From contig NC_060213.1 of assembly GCF_021130785.1 (NCBI RefSeq), positions 112,941,501 through 113,005,500 on the forward strand: a stretch of DNA of 64,000 nt, read 5' to 3'. Source of the stretch: Homalodisca vitripennis. Lineage: Eukaryota > Arthropoda > Insecta > Hemiptera > Cicadellidae. Positions 24,701 to 36,700 of this stretch are shown here, in pieces. Under the pieces are notes generated by a model. That model made no database searches. It was not told where the DNA came from and worked only from the letters and a program-made list of their open reading frames with translations. Position 1 is the stretch's first letter. Every line of letters starts with the position of its first letter. Both the position numbers and the translations under genes were made by a program.

Positions 24701-27700
24701 GCTGATTCGCCTCCTTTGAGTAGCCTTTCCTCCTATTACATTATCATTTACTTGTCTGTAAAACATAATTCTATGTTGAAGTTTTAAATAGGGGACAAAA
24801 ATTATAATTTTGTGTCGAATAATGGTGTTGGTATGTTGGTTATTTTTATATTTAGAATATATTGATGTCTTTGGCTTAGATTAAGGAACATGCTCATGAC
24901 ATAAAACTCACTAGCAGGCGAGTTTGATCATTTTCCGCAGAATCTGAACTCGTTTGCTGAGATTCGGGGTGAGCAGCAGTTCCGTGATAACCCAGTACTG
25001 AATCTCGTTAAACCGTCGCAGAAACACGTCCAGATTCGCTGTGATCTGACTGAACCGGAGACGACCAAATGTTTGGTACAACAACTCATACTGGAACAAA
25101 CAGGTTGGTACAAGTTGTAACAATAGTGGAGTTACATCATAGACATCATTTCAATATCTGAGTAAAACTATCCTTTAATATATGAAGAACCATAATGGTC
25201 ACACACCTCATGTACACTCCAGAACAGATCCCAATCGAAAAGGGTCATGTGGTAGGCCAGTTCCTTGGTGCTGAACAGCTCCATGTCAAAGTCCATCCCT
25301 TCCGTGGGATTCTCTTGCTCAGGGATCAGTGTCTGCAACATACGCTGGGAACTTCAGTCATGAACTATGTAAGATTCATCAGAAGCTCCCAGTAAGTACA
25401 TGGTCTACACAGCTGTGTTTCTTGACCAATCTGGAACCTATGCTGTGTGAAGTTTTAAATAGAAATTGACACCTCCAAAGGAGAATTTTCACTTATGTCA
25501 AGAAAATAACTATATTTTAAATACAGACAACACAAAAAACATCAAAAAAGTTATTTTATCTAACTTAATATTTTATGAGGGGCTGGAGAAAACTTTCACT
25601 ATCAAGGTGATCCAATGGCTATACCATCCTATTTTGCTTGAACCCAATAACTGCCATTGTTAGCTATCAATGAAGATATAAAATACTGTCCTATCTGTTT
25701 TCTACAAATCCAAAATTCTAGTTCACAAAACAATTATGAAGTTAAATTTGACTAAATAATAAGAGATATGGTTAAAATGGAATGAATAAATTAATGCAAC
25801 ATCCTTCTTTTGAATGAGTATTTGAACTCAACAAATCTCTCTTGACCAATGACTGGTCAGTGATATCAATGAGATCATTCTCTTTAGATATCTTGATTAC
25901 ATTTCAATGCAAATACCCAGATACAACCATACTTCTGCAAGTGTTTTAATCTTTACATTTTTCGTATCCTCAAGGATTACAATTCAAACCACCAACCAGA
26001 GCGTCCAGGTGATCCTTTGGACTGACAAAGAGGCGACCATTCAAGCTGAGCGCCGTGGGGATGGAGATCTCCGCATCCCTGAATGTCACCTTCTCCCCTG
26101 AACTCTTGAGCTCTACCAGCAGCAGATCCTCACGGGGATGCCTCAGGCCGAGCTTGTCGGCTGCTGACACCTTGATCTCATTGGCAGATGTGTTGATGGG
26201 AAACCGCAATGTGCAGAACGTATGGTCCGCACAGTACACCCGGAATATCACTGGACATTGTAGAAAAATATAATTAAGATTAGTCTGAAGTTGTTTTTAA
26301 TTTTTAAATCATTTGGTAGATTCAAAGTTCAGTCTTTTTCTAACACTAAAAATTTGATCTATATATTTTCAAAAATTTACTTAACATTTTATAACTTTAC
26401 TTAAAATTTTAGACCTTATTCATCTCCAATATTGTAGATCTTTAAACAAAATAAAATAATTTATAAAATAGTGTGGAGTGCATTTATAAATAAAATTTAA
26501 GTAACTTTTTTGGGTGACTAAGATTAAAAATTATGTATTACAAGACAATTTGACAATAACTGTCAGTAAAAATCAATAATGAAATAGTTTTACATTAACA
26601 TTTGTGTTTGACCTTTTGGTTTGATTTATTTAAGATACGCGCAGTACCAAAAAAATGTCAATTCCTTTAATGTTAAAGATGTAACAACATAACGTTGTAT
26701 TTAGGATTGCTGACTAAAGGTCTGTTGTAAACCTATTTAAATACTAAATTAATATTTTATTGCAAGAGCTAATAGTTGATCAACTGAAGTTTTGAAAGAA
26801 TTCACGTTGGCTAACCTATTGGCTATATATTCTAATGTACTCTTAACATGTGAAAGAAAAATTAATGAAAAATGGTCATTCAGTGTACCATCATCAGCTG
26901 GTCGTATGAGTGTCCTCGTTTTGCCGTCGGTGGGACCAGAGAAGAGGCTGATAGGTTGTCCGGCCGGGGGCAGCTTCCACTTCTGGCCTGCAGAGGCTTG
27001 TCGCTCCTCCTGGTAACGGCGCAATTGGGACATGACGTGATGCATCAGGCTGGCCTCCTCTTGCAGACCTACACAGTCTGCCTCCACCTCTCCCGCCAAC
27101 TCCTGCAACATCGGATCTTGCAGTGTTGAGGCAAGTCTTCCTTTTGGAAAGGTTTTGCCAAAACCACAAAATAATAAATAAGGTTGGTTTTTTTTTTTGA
27201 GACATTCAATTATGAGTATTCCTGTCGTGAGTTATTACTTCTCCTTCTTCTCAAGTTGCACACAGATTACAGGTCCAATTATAAGGACTGATTGGAACTA
27301 AGTCCTAATCATATTACTAGAATTTTGGATTAACCAAAATAATTATGGATAATTAAAACCAAATAATTTGTAGATGGAAAGTGTTAACCCTTTAACAGTA
27401 CTACTTAACATTATGTTATGCTGAATTATTTTGTTGTTTTTTTATAGAGACAGGTTTGAAGAGTTTACATATACCTATATAGCTTTTCATGCAATATGTT
27501 TAAGAAATTCAAATTTATATTATATTATAAGCAAGATAGTGAATTTTGCACAAAGGTTTTATATCTTTGAATAGGTTATATTGACGATTAATGTTCATAA
27601 TTGTGTTTAGTAGGCTGTGTAGGATTAATAATTTAAATTGATTAGATTTATATAGTAATGTAATAACAAAAACAATGTCTTTATTGTCAGTAAAATACAG

Positions 27701-30700
27701 TGCATAGTATACAAATCCATATTGAAAAATGATAATATGTAAAAGAGTTTTTACAAAAGAAAAATTCTTCATGACTTCTGAGTACCTAGTACTTGCCATG
27801 GAGAAACTGATATTTTCCCGTAGTGGACAGAAAGTAAGTAAATTGCAGTCAACCGCTCATTCCCCACTTTGTTCCTTAAAAAGTTCTTGATCCGTTTAAA
27901 TGTTGAGAATTATCTCTCAGCAGTACATATCAGTAACACTGAATTATTTAAATAATAATAATCGTTTACTACAAAAGTATTTGTCAAAAATTGAAAATTT
28001 GGGGGAGGGTCCGGATCTCTTGGACCCCTTGCTGGCTACGTTCTTGACTCTTCCATAAAAATCCAAACATTGGTCACTCGAAAAATGGAAACATTTAAAT
28101 GGGAGAGTAGTTGTAAAATACTATTATATTTACTTGTTACTGAGAATCTAAAAATTATACCTCTATAAAATTGAGGGAGGCTGCCTCCTCAAAGACAGCA
28201 TGTCTGATTGTCAGCACCCATCTGTAGACAAAGTGCACCACTCTCTTCTTGCAGATGAGGGGAAAGTCTTTGTCATGCCCAGAAGACTCTGTATGGTAAG
28301 TGTGCAGGTTCAGGAAAACACTGACTTGGTTTCATCTTAAAGTCCTATTTGTAAAAACAAATTGAACATTTTGTCCAATTTCTGTTTGAAAATTCTCTAT
28401 TTATATTTTGACATGGATTAAACAAATTTATGTAAAGGAATATGTTCAAAACAATTACTAATTAACTTGACTACATAATGTGATGCTAGAAAACCACAGG
28501 ACAAATCACTTTATTTGTATAAACCTCAAAAAGTTAACTGTTAACTTAACTTTATTTAACAAACAGTGGGCAATTGTTCAGTTCAGGTTTTATAATATAG
28601 TAAAGGTCTTTTTTCTAAAGTTAAATTACTCAATTTATTTGAATTTGCTAAACTATTGAATCTATTCAGTTATTGATTGTATGTTATTTAGAACACAATG
28701 GAAAATATGTAAGCAGCATTCACATGACCTGCATTACTATTGTATTTGCTCAGCAATGCATTCATTTTTAAGGGGAAAATCAGCTGATTTAGGAACAGCT
28801 GTTAAGTGTTTAACTTCTGTGTTAAAAATATTATAGAGAATATTAAAATTAGTTGTAACAATTGTAAAATGGTATTGTTAATAAAAATGCAATTTCTCCA
28901 TTATTTGTGAACTATCATACACATTAAGGTGTCAAACGAATTATCGCTTAACAAGCTATTTTTTATATTTCTTATAATTTTGTCATATCTACTTTGGTTT
29001 TCATGAAATTTAGCATCAAGATTTTTAAACGGCCTCAATTTTGAAATTAGTACATATATTTTATCATCTATATATCTTTTCCAAAGTGTTGGGTCAAAAA
29101 CATAAAAAGATTACAATCCTGTAGCTTAAGAAACTTGTGTGTTTTGTTTTTCTATGGAACAAACAGGCATACAGATCGAAAACGAAGCATCTGAGGACAT
29201 GTGTATAGAGAACTTTTTTTGCTTTAGTACGATTAATCATTTCCTTATAAATTTTTTTACATAATTATGAAACACTCTGTATATACAAAATCTACCATAA
29301 AAATTGCTAGAAACTTAAAATTTGTGTCTTTTGATATATAAACATTGGGAAATCTCCAAAAACCGGATATTTTTACTTTTAAACTCCTAAAAAAATTTCA
29401 AAATTTAGCACATTTTGACCCTTACAGACCTTTCTTTGAAGTCTGATTGTTAGACCTAGCACAGAAACAACTCCTTCCAAGAAAGAATCATATGCTCTCA
29501 ACATTTAACCCTCCGAGTACTTCCCGATAAGGCTATATTACCGTCTACTTTAAAAAAATCACAGTTGCTCATCAGTGTAGTCTTTTATAACAAGCTCTGT
29601 ACTAGGAAATAACTGTATAAAAATATGTCGTAGCTCAAATCTAATGGCAGAATCAAGAGTTTTAAATCTACAAAAAAGTGTAGTATCTTTTTGTTGTATC
29701 TCCAATATATAAGCCACAAAACACTCTCAAAGTGAAAATTATAGTTAAATTCAGAAAATTAAACAAACTACAGTCTACTTTTAACTCCCTGGAAAACCTC
29801 ATCTTAGAATTCCTCTTATTCCCGAATCTGACAAAATTCCCAATAGGGGCTTAGGAGCGTAGCCGAAGGCAAGTTGATATATTAAAATCAACTGTGAAAA
29901 TCTGAAAGGATGTGTAAGGTCGCAAAGTTCTCTGCAGAACAAGTAAATAAACACAATGTGTGGTTTATTTCTTCTCTAGCATACGTTTCACTTTATAATC
30001 CATTAAAAATCTGACTCTCTTAGATCAACAAACAGGCACAATATATAAAAGGGTAAAAAAAAAAAAAAAATACTTTAGTGGTAATCTTGGTTTTAGTAGC
30101 CTTACAAGTATAACCATATTTTAAATGTGTTTCCACATTACCATTAAGTTAATTGAATCGGCACATGCTAAAAGGGCTTGTCACAAAAATTGAAAATTAA
30201 GTTCTCTATGGAAACCAAGTATTTGAGGATAGCTTCACAATTCTGTGTTAAAAGGACCTCGTCACATGCATTATTAGTAGAGAAAATGGCTGATGGAATT
30301 TGTGTCATGTGCTAGAAGGTCCTCAGTCAGTGACTGAGGACCTTTTAGCACATGCCGTTGGCAACACTGTAAAACCTATTTATTTCAGCTGGTTATTTTA
30401 ATCTGATTATTCTAACCTGAAACTACAAAGTTAATTCTCTGCTGTACTCTATATTGTCTCTTCTTTAATAATATTGAGTTTTGTCAGTATAGAGTTAGTA
30501 GTTCATAAAAGAAAATCCAACTAGTTCTATAACCGCCTTAAAAAGAGGTGGAAAATAGGGATGTCCTAGCCATATCTTTTGATTTTATGCAAAATGTTCA
30601 ACTCCCCAATATACCCGTCCAAGAGACATTCTATCTTCGCCAGCTGTCAAACCAGTGTGTTTTGCATACATGACGTAAACAAGAATGATGCAGTAATCTA

Positions 30701-33700
30701 TCTGTATCATGAGGGTACTGCCAAGAAAGGCCCCAATGAGGTATGCTCGTTTGTATATGACTACTTACAGAAGGTCTCATCGCAGTACACAGAGCTTCAT
30801 TTGTATTCCGACAACTACGGGGGGCTAAATAAGAATAATTCTTTGGCAAGAGTGTTTTTTAGCCTTAACTGACACCAAGCGATTTGACAGAATTGAACAA
30901 TTCTTCCCAATCTGGGGACATTCATTCCTGAAGATGATTCATAAACTGTTTATGATCATAATGTTACTTAAAATATTACTTCTGTATATTCTTATATTCA
31001 TATAAAAGCAAACTGGCCTCATTTTAACTAATAAAATATTCTAAAAGTACGATTTTGAACTCAATTATTCATTGCAAACCCCGGTCCATGCTAAAAGGGC
31101 CTAAGTCTGACACTTTCAAGATTTTTTTTGTAAATACAAATAATTCATAAAAAATGTTTTCATATAACAAAAATAATAATCAATACCTATCCTACCTTGT
31201 GGTATTTTTTTATTAATTTTTGTTATTAATTCTATGTTCTAGAAACAGTTTTTTTTTTTTTTTTCTCAAAAGTAGATTGTTTTGACTGAGGCCCTTTTAG
31301 TATGTGCTGATTCAATTGTAAAAATATTGGTTCTCTTCCAAGATCATACAGATTTTCTTCTATGATCAGGGTCATTGAATGTAGGTATTAAGCAAAAAAA
31401 ATTTCCAAGCAGCTCTACAAGATTCAGAGTTATTTATATGGTGTAAGTTGGTATTTTACTACAAAACATTTACTTTTTATATAAAAGACTATAGTATTTG
31501 TGTCAAATTCTTAAACTAAAATTTCATTCAAAAAAGTAACAGGGAAGATCCAAAAATGAGTAAAGATGAAAACATTATTTTTATGCATATAAATAACTAA
31601 GGTTGATTGGAAATCTCATCTGAAGGCACTACCATGTTTAGAGTCCTAATTGAATATTTTAGTTTTAAATAACTTCTATAAAATTGTGCTAACAATATTG
31701 GTAGTTAAGTTGAAATGAAGGACTGTCTTCTCATGTACAAATTCTTCATGTATTGACATATAAGCAGTAAAGGATATTGCCTAGCCAGTTCGGTAACCAG
31801 TTGCCGGGTGGGCAGGAACACGATGTATGTGAGCAGGAAGTCGTCCAGAGCTGGGTCTTGGGACACACCAGGCGTCCCAACTCGGGTCTCCAACAAATAT
31901 TCCAACATCTTCTGTGGTGTCCCCGCCATCACCATGTACCTGCAACAGATTAACTATCTTAAGAAATCTTTAACATAAACTGTTAAAGTACTAATTTACA
32001 AGTATTTAATTTTTATTATATGAGCTGAACTTGTTACTTTTGTATGACACACAATATACTATTAAAAGTACTTGTGTTGAAGACTTGCTTATGCCTTGAC
32101 AGATTTCGTTGAAACTAGTACCGTTAGAATTACAATAAATTTCACCAAATAGTTGGTGTACAGTACATTTTTTATAATCATACTAGCTTTTTTGTTATTT
32201 GACTTTAAAATTTTCAACAGACGCCATTTTGTTAATAATAAAGAAAATAACACAATTATTTTGTTTATTTTCCTCTTACCTATTCAAACTTATGTGCCAA
32301 ATTTTGTTTCTTTAGCTTTACTAGTCTGCTTAGCGTCTAAACAAAAGGGAAATTGTTAAAAAGTTATTATTCATTTTTAGCTTAGAATCACACATGAAAT
32401 CCGAAAATGCATAGCCAGCCCAACCTTTTTGTAACACCCTGTAAATAACAATATAAATAACCTCTTAAAATAAACTTTTTTAACTTTTGTAAATAAATTT
32501 ATAAAGATTATTACAGAGCAAAATGTTATAGATGGGAATAGCATATGTTATAAGGAGATATTAGAATAGAAAGGGTTACATAAAAAAGTGTAAATTACAG
32601 AGTAGTGAGTGGAATTTTTATGCTAAAATACTAAGCGAGTGTTTGATTCATTAACACTTTGACTACCGAGTGGTGCAGTGTATATGTCAGCACAGACATC
32701 AAAGAGCGCTCCTGGTAGCAAACGTGTTATACAAACCTAGAGATGAAATCAACATTATTTAACTTTCATTTCAATGACTACTCACTTGAACTGCGAGTAC
32801 GATGACTGTATCCGCTCCAGCACTAACACGTCCTTACTGTGCTCCTTCAGCCGAACAGTGTTGGCCTCTACATCTCTCATGATCCTGTTGAAGTTCTCCT
32901 TGTCCACTCGCAGGAAGTGGCAGTTGTCCTCATGCAGGACTATACTCGCTGCTCTATAGACATAGAAAATATATCAGATACAGACTTGTCTCCCCATCTC
33001 TCTTGATCCTGTTGAAGTTCTCATTGACCACTTAAAGGAAATGACAAAAAACTGTAAAGGATTTGTAGGGAGCTTTTGAAATTCTGTTCCACTTAAAAAA
33101 TGTTGGATATAATTGCTTATGAGCCGGTGACACATCCATGATGGTCACAGATTTTGGAACAGTTTTTACCAAATTAAAACAACTACTTTTTACATCTTTC
33201 GAGTGAAATTTACTAATTAATAAATGCTGAAATTTTATTTCCACCAACCTTTTTACAGTTTCTTATAGAATCCAATAGCAGTCTTTGTTTTGTTGTTACA
33301 TTAAACTGCAAAGTTGTCAGTATTTCAAGCAGCGACAGATCTGCCAGAACTTTCTCTCCAATGAATTGAGACCATTTCAAAATCACCTAGGTCATTCTTG
33401 TATTTGGAAGAATAATAAGGGTGTAATTGGTTGCCAATATCATTTGGTGAGGGCAACTGGAAAGATCCCTCCTCTACTCAAAATAACTGTCTGAAAGAAT
33501 CATCTGCCTTCAAGAGGTTGGGTACTTTCTTGACAAATATTCTTCTCATTCAGAGAAAATCATGTCTGAAATTGAAGGCCTGTGTCTATGAAACACACAT
33601 CGTTGTTTGTCTAGTAAAAGGCAAAACATTTATCGTAGTATAATACATGTTTAACTAAAAATAAATTTAAAGCCATGCCTGTATGACCTTTCCTATCTGA

Positions 33701-36700
33701 GTTCATACTTTTAGGGAAATCTGGTATGTGGTAAATATTGAGTTTACTGGAAATATTACTCTAACCCTGACAACATTGAAAAATCATATTAAAATTCTAT
33801 AGCAAGCTCAGAGTTCAAGATAAATTGCAGATTCTAAATTATTTGTATACTGTAACAATGATTGTAGATGACAACAGGGCCCAAGATGGATGCATATTCA
33901 CTGATTGGTCAGTAAGGTTATAATTTTGATTATACTCGTACTATTTACACAAGTTAAATGCAATAGAATTCTCATGGCAGCTGGTACAAATATATGTTAT
34001 CTCTGCTAAACAGGTGACAGTATTCTCATAGTTATCAGAAACGTAGTCAATGAGAACTTTAGTAAAGTTGTTTGTTACAGTGAATAAATACAGAAAATAT
34101 TTCACAAAAGTACAACGTAGACAAAAATTTGGGTAAATTAGAGAGAAAACGCCTTGGTTTTTCTCTACTTTTTGGTGTGCTACCACTTTAAGAACACATT
34201 CGGTATGTCGATACTACAACACTTGCTACAATCTGCTACAATATCTACAAATAGCTTATACAATTATTGTGGTGTCACATGTTTATTGACTTGTGGTGCG
34301 TGTTAGGACATGCCCCTAATGGGTATTGTGACATGTCAGTGAATGCTTCACCAGTCACAAAGCTCGTTTGATGTAAGTGACAGCCAGTACCTAGTAGCTT
34401 ATACACATGGACAGCGGTGACAGAATTTTAAACTCTCAATAAATGCCTGACATAAAGTCGGTGGCAGTATTATTGCCACATACAAGCAGAAACGTAGCCA
34501 GGAAAAAATGTGGGGGGGTCCAGGCAACTGATATTTTCCTGTAGTGAACAGAGAGTAAGGCTCCATTTTGTTCTTTAAAAAGTTCTTAATCTGTTTCTTT
34601 GTTGAGAGCAATCTTTCAGCAGCATATGTCAGTGATACTTAATTATTTAAATAATAATAATAATAATAATAGTTTACTAAAAGGTAATTTAAAAATTGAA
34701 AATTTTGGGGGTAGGAGGTCAGGATCCCTTGCACCCTCTTCACCCTCTTGCTGGCTACGTCCTTGCATACAAGAAACTATATTATCTCAAGGCCTTGGAT
34801 TAAAAACTTTTTCACTTCATGATACAATACATGTATGAAACATTAACATATTCAGACACAGAGATGCTTCAGTTATGTCAACTACTCATTCACAAACTAC
34901 TGTTTCACCATTTAGTGGCATATTTAACTTTGTATCTTAGAAATTTTAATTTTTTCTTCTGAGGTGAAAAAAGAAATTTTGTAAGGTGGAGTCTCACAGA
35001 CTTCGCAAATGAATTCTATTTTTGCCTGAGAATGGGTGTGAAACACAATGTTGTAATACACAATGTGTTGATACGAATTATAAACTTTTATTTTGAACTC
35101 TAACGTGTTGGGTGAAAAAATACACGTATTCCAAAAATTTAAATTACTAATTCTGAATTATTTTAAAATTTGCGGTGACTAAAATACAGCATTACATATG
35201 TTAATAGCATACAAAAAATTGCTCTGAACCATTAAAAAAAATGTTAAACATTATAAGCACTTATTAAGGTTTGTAAAACTGACATACTTAGAAAGTGAAA
35301 CAGTTTTTCTTATTTAAAATGTTAGTAAATACTATGGTACTAAATATATGTTAGTGTGGGTAAAACTTGCCAAAATTAAAATCTTGATGTTCTGTCGGAA
35401 AGAAATATGATTTTTCCTGACAAACAATCTCTATTACGTCTTCTACTTCTTCATCCAAATACTAACTTCAAAATCTGTACTATGAGATTTGTTATCATAA
35501 TTAAGGTCATCTTTAGTATTATATGCCTCAGACTCACTGTCTACCTTACAAAACATGTCATGCGCATTGTCTGAAAAGTCAGAGTCATTTGCACATAAGT
35601 TCCTCAAAAAAGATGCCATAAAAAATTATCAAATAAAATAGAGAACATACACTAAAACAAATTAAAGTTTTAGACACAGACTTACAAACTTTTGTGATTT
35701 CAAACAACACGTGCAGTTCTGTCCTGGGGCAATAAATTGGAATTGACACATAGTATTAGTGGCAAAAGATGCATAAGTTGGCAAAAAACTCAAATCTAAT
35801 TTCTTAAGGGCTTATGAGAAAATTACGAGGGAGGTTCCTGGGATCCTTTAATTCAGCAGTTAAAGGTTAATTAAACTTAATTCTTAAGTTACGACGATTA
35901 TAATTGATAATATTTAGACCTATATAGTAGTTTTTCACAACATAATAATTACTGAACACTTTATTTTTTTGTGGCAGAGCTATTTAACCTCATTTTTAAT
36001 ACAAATGCATTGTGAATCTAGTTGTAAAACTCGTCTTATTACATGAGAAAGCTTCTGTAAACTTATCCATAAGAATTAATTTTGCGTAAAATATAATAAT
36101 ATTTAAGCCATAGACCAACTGTTAATAGAATGTTTCACTCAATAACATGTTCTGTTCCACTAAAATTTTAGATCGGTAAATAATACAGTTGTTTGGTTTA
36201 TTTGAAATGAATAAATGTATCAACTGGTCTATCTAGGGTCTGTTGTAGACTTGATTTAATTTTTACTTTCACACTACACCTTTGATGTATGTGTTCAAGA
36301 TAATTCTGGCATGTTCACATTAGAGTAAGTCGAGGGAATGGGAAAATGTTGAAAATCCAGAAACTAAGGAAAGAAACATAAACAAATGTTGGCCATTATT
36401 GTGTATTATAAATGATATAATCACTGTGAAGAGTGAAAGATTAGATAAGTTAGTCAGAAAGAGCTTTGAATGCAAAGTATGTGTTAATAATAGTGTAGTG
36501 GATCACAAATGTTTACACTCAGAATTGGTAAAATTGATCAATAAGTACAATCCCATCCATACTCCAGTATAAGATAAGCAATTACCTATATTTTGTGAAA
36601 GGTTGTTTGAATTAACTAGAACAGCTGCTCTGGTCACCTTATTCGAAACTGGTTTAGGTTATCATAGAGCTATAAAATATTTTGCGTGTAAAATATATTA

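Larger units (their letters stand above)
28300..31777 (-). other. Candidate U12-type AT-AC intron (Epac intron 8)
   Basis: The 5' end is ATATCCTTT, an exact match to the U12 AT-AC donor. The 3' end is AC, preceded by TTTTCCTGAAC, close to the U12 branch consensus TTTTCCTTAAC, with its branch A about 9 bases from the boundary. Joining at these sites keeps the frame and gives HYH, conserved in Epac REM domains. No GT donor near the end of exon 8 does this. The 3.5-kb intron contains the transposon at 30151-31317. Confidence 0.88.

Noticed and set aside
27103..27116. An earlier acceptor for exon 10 (GCAAG|AT)
   Set aside because: It puts the exon out of phase with exon 9. The GTTGCAG|GAG site closes the phase and gives the conserved FIEEL junction.
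28289..28296. Standard AG acceptor (CATACAG) for exon 9
   Set aside because: With any nearby donor of exon 8 it gives a stop or the wrong frame; the AT-AC pair fits frame and conservation.
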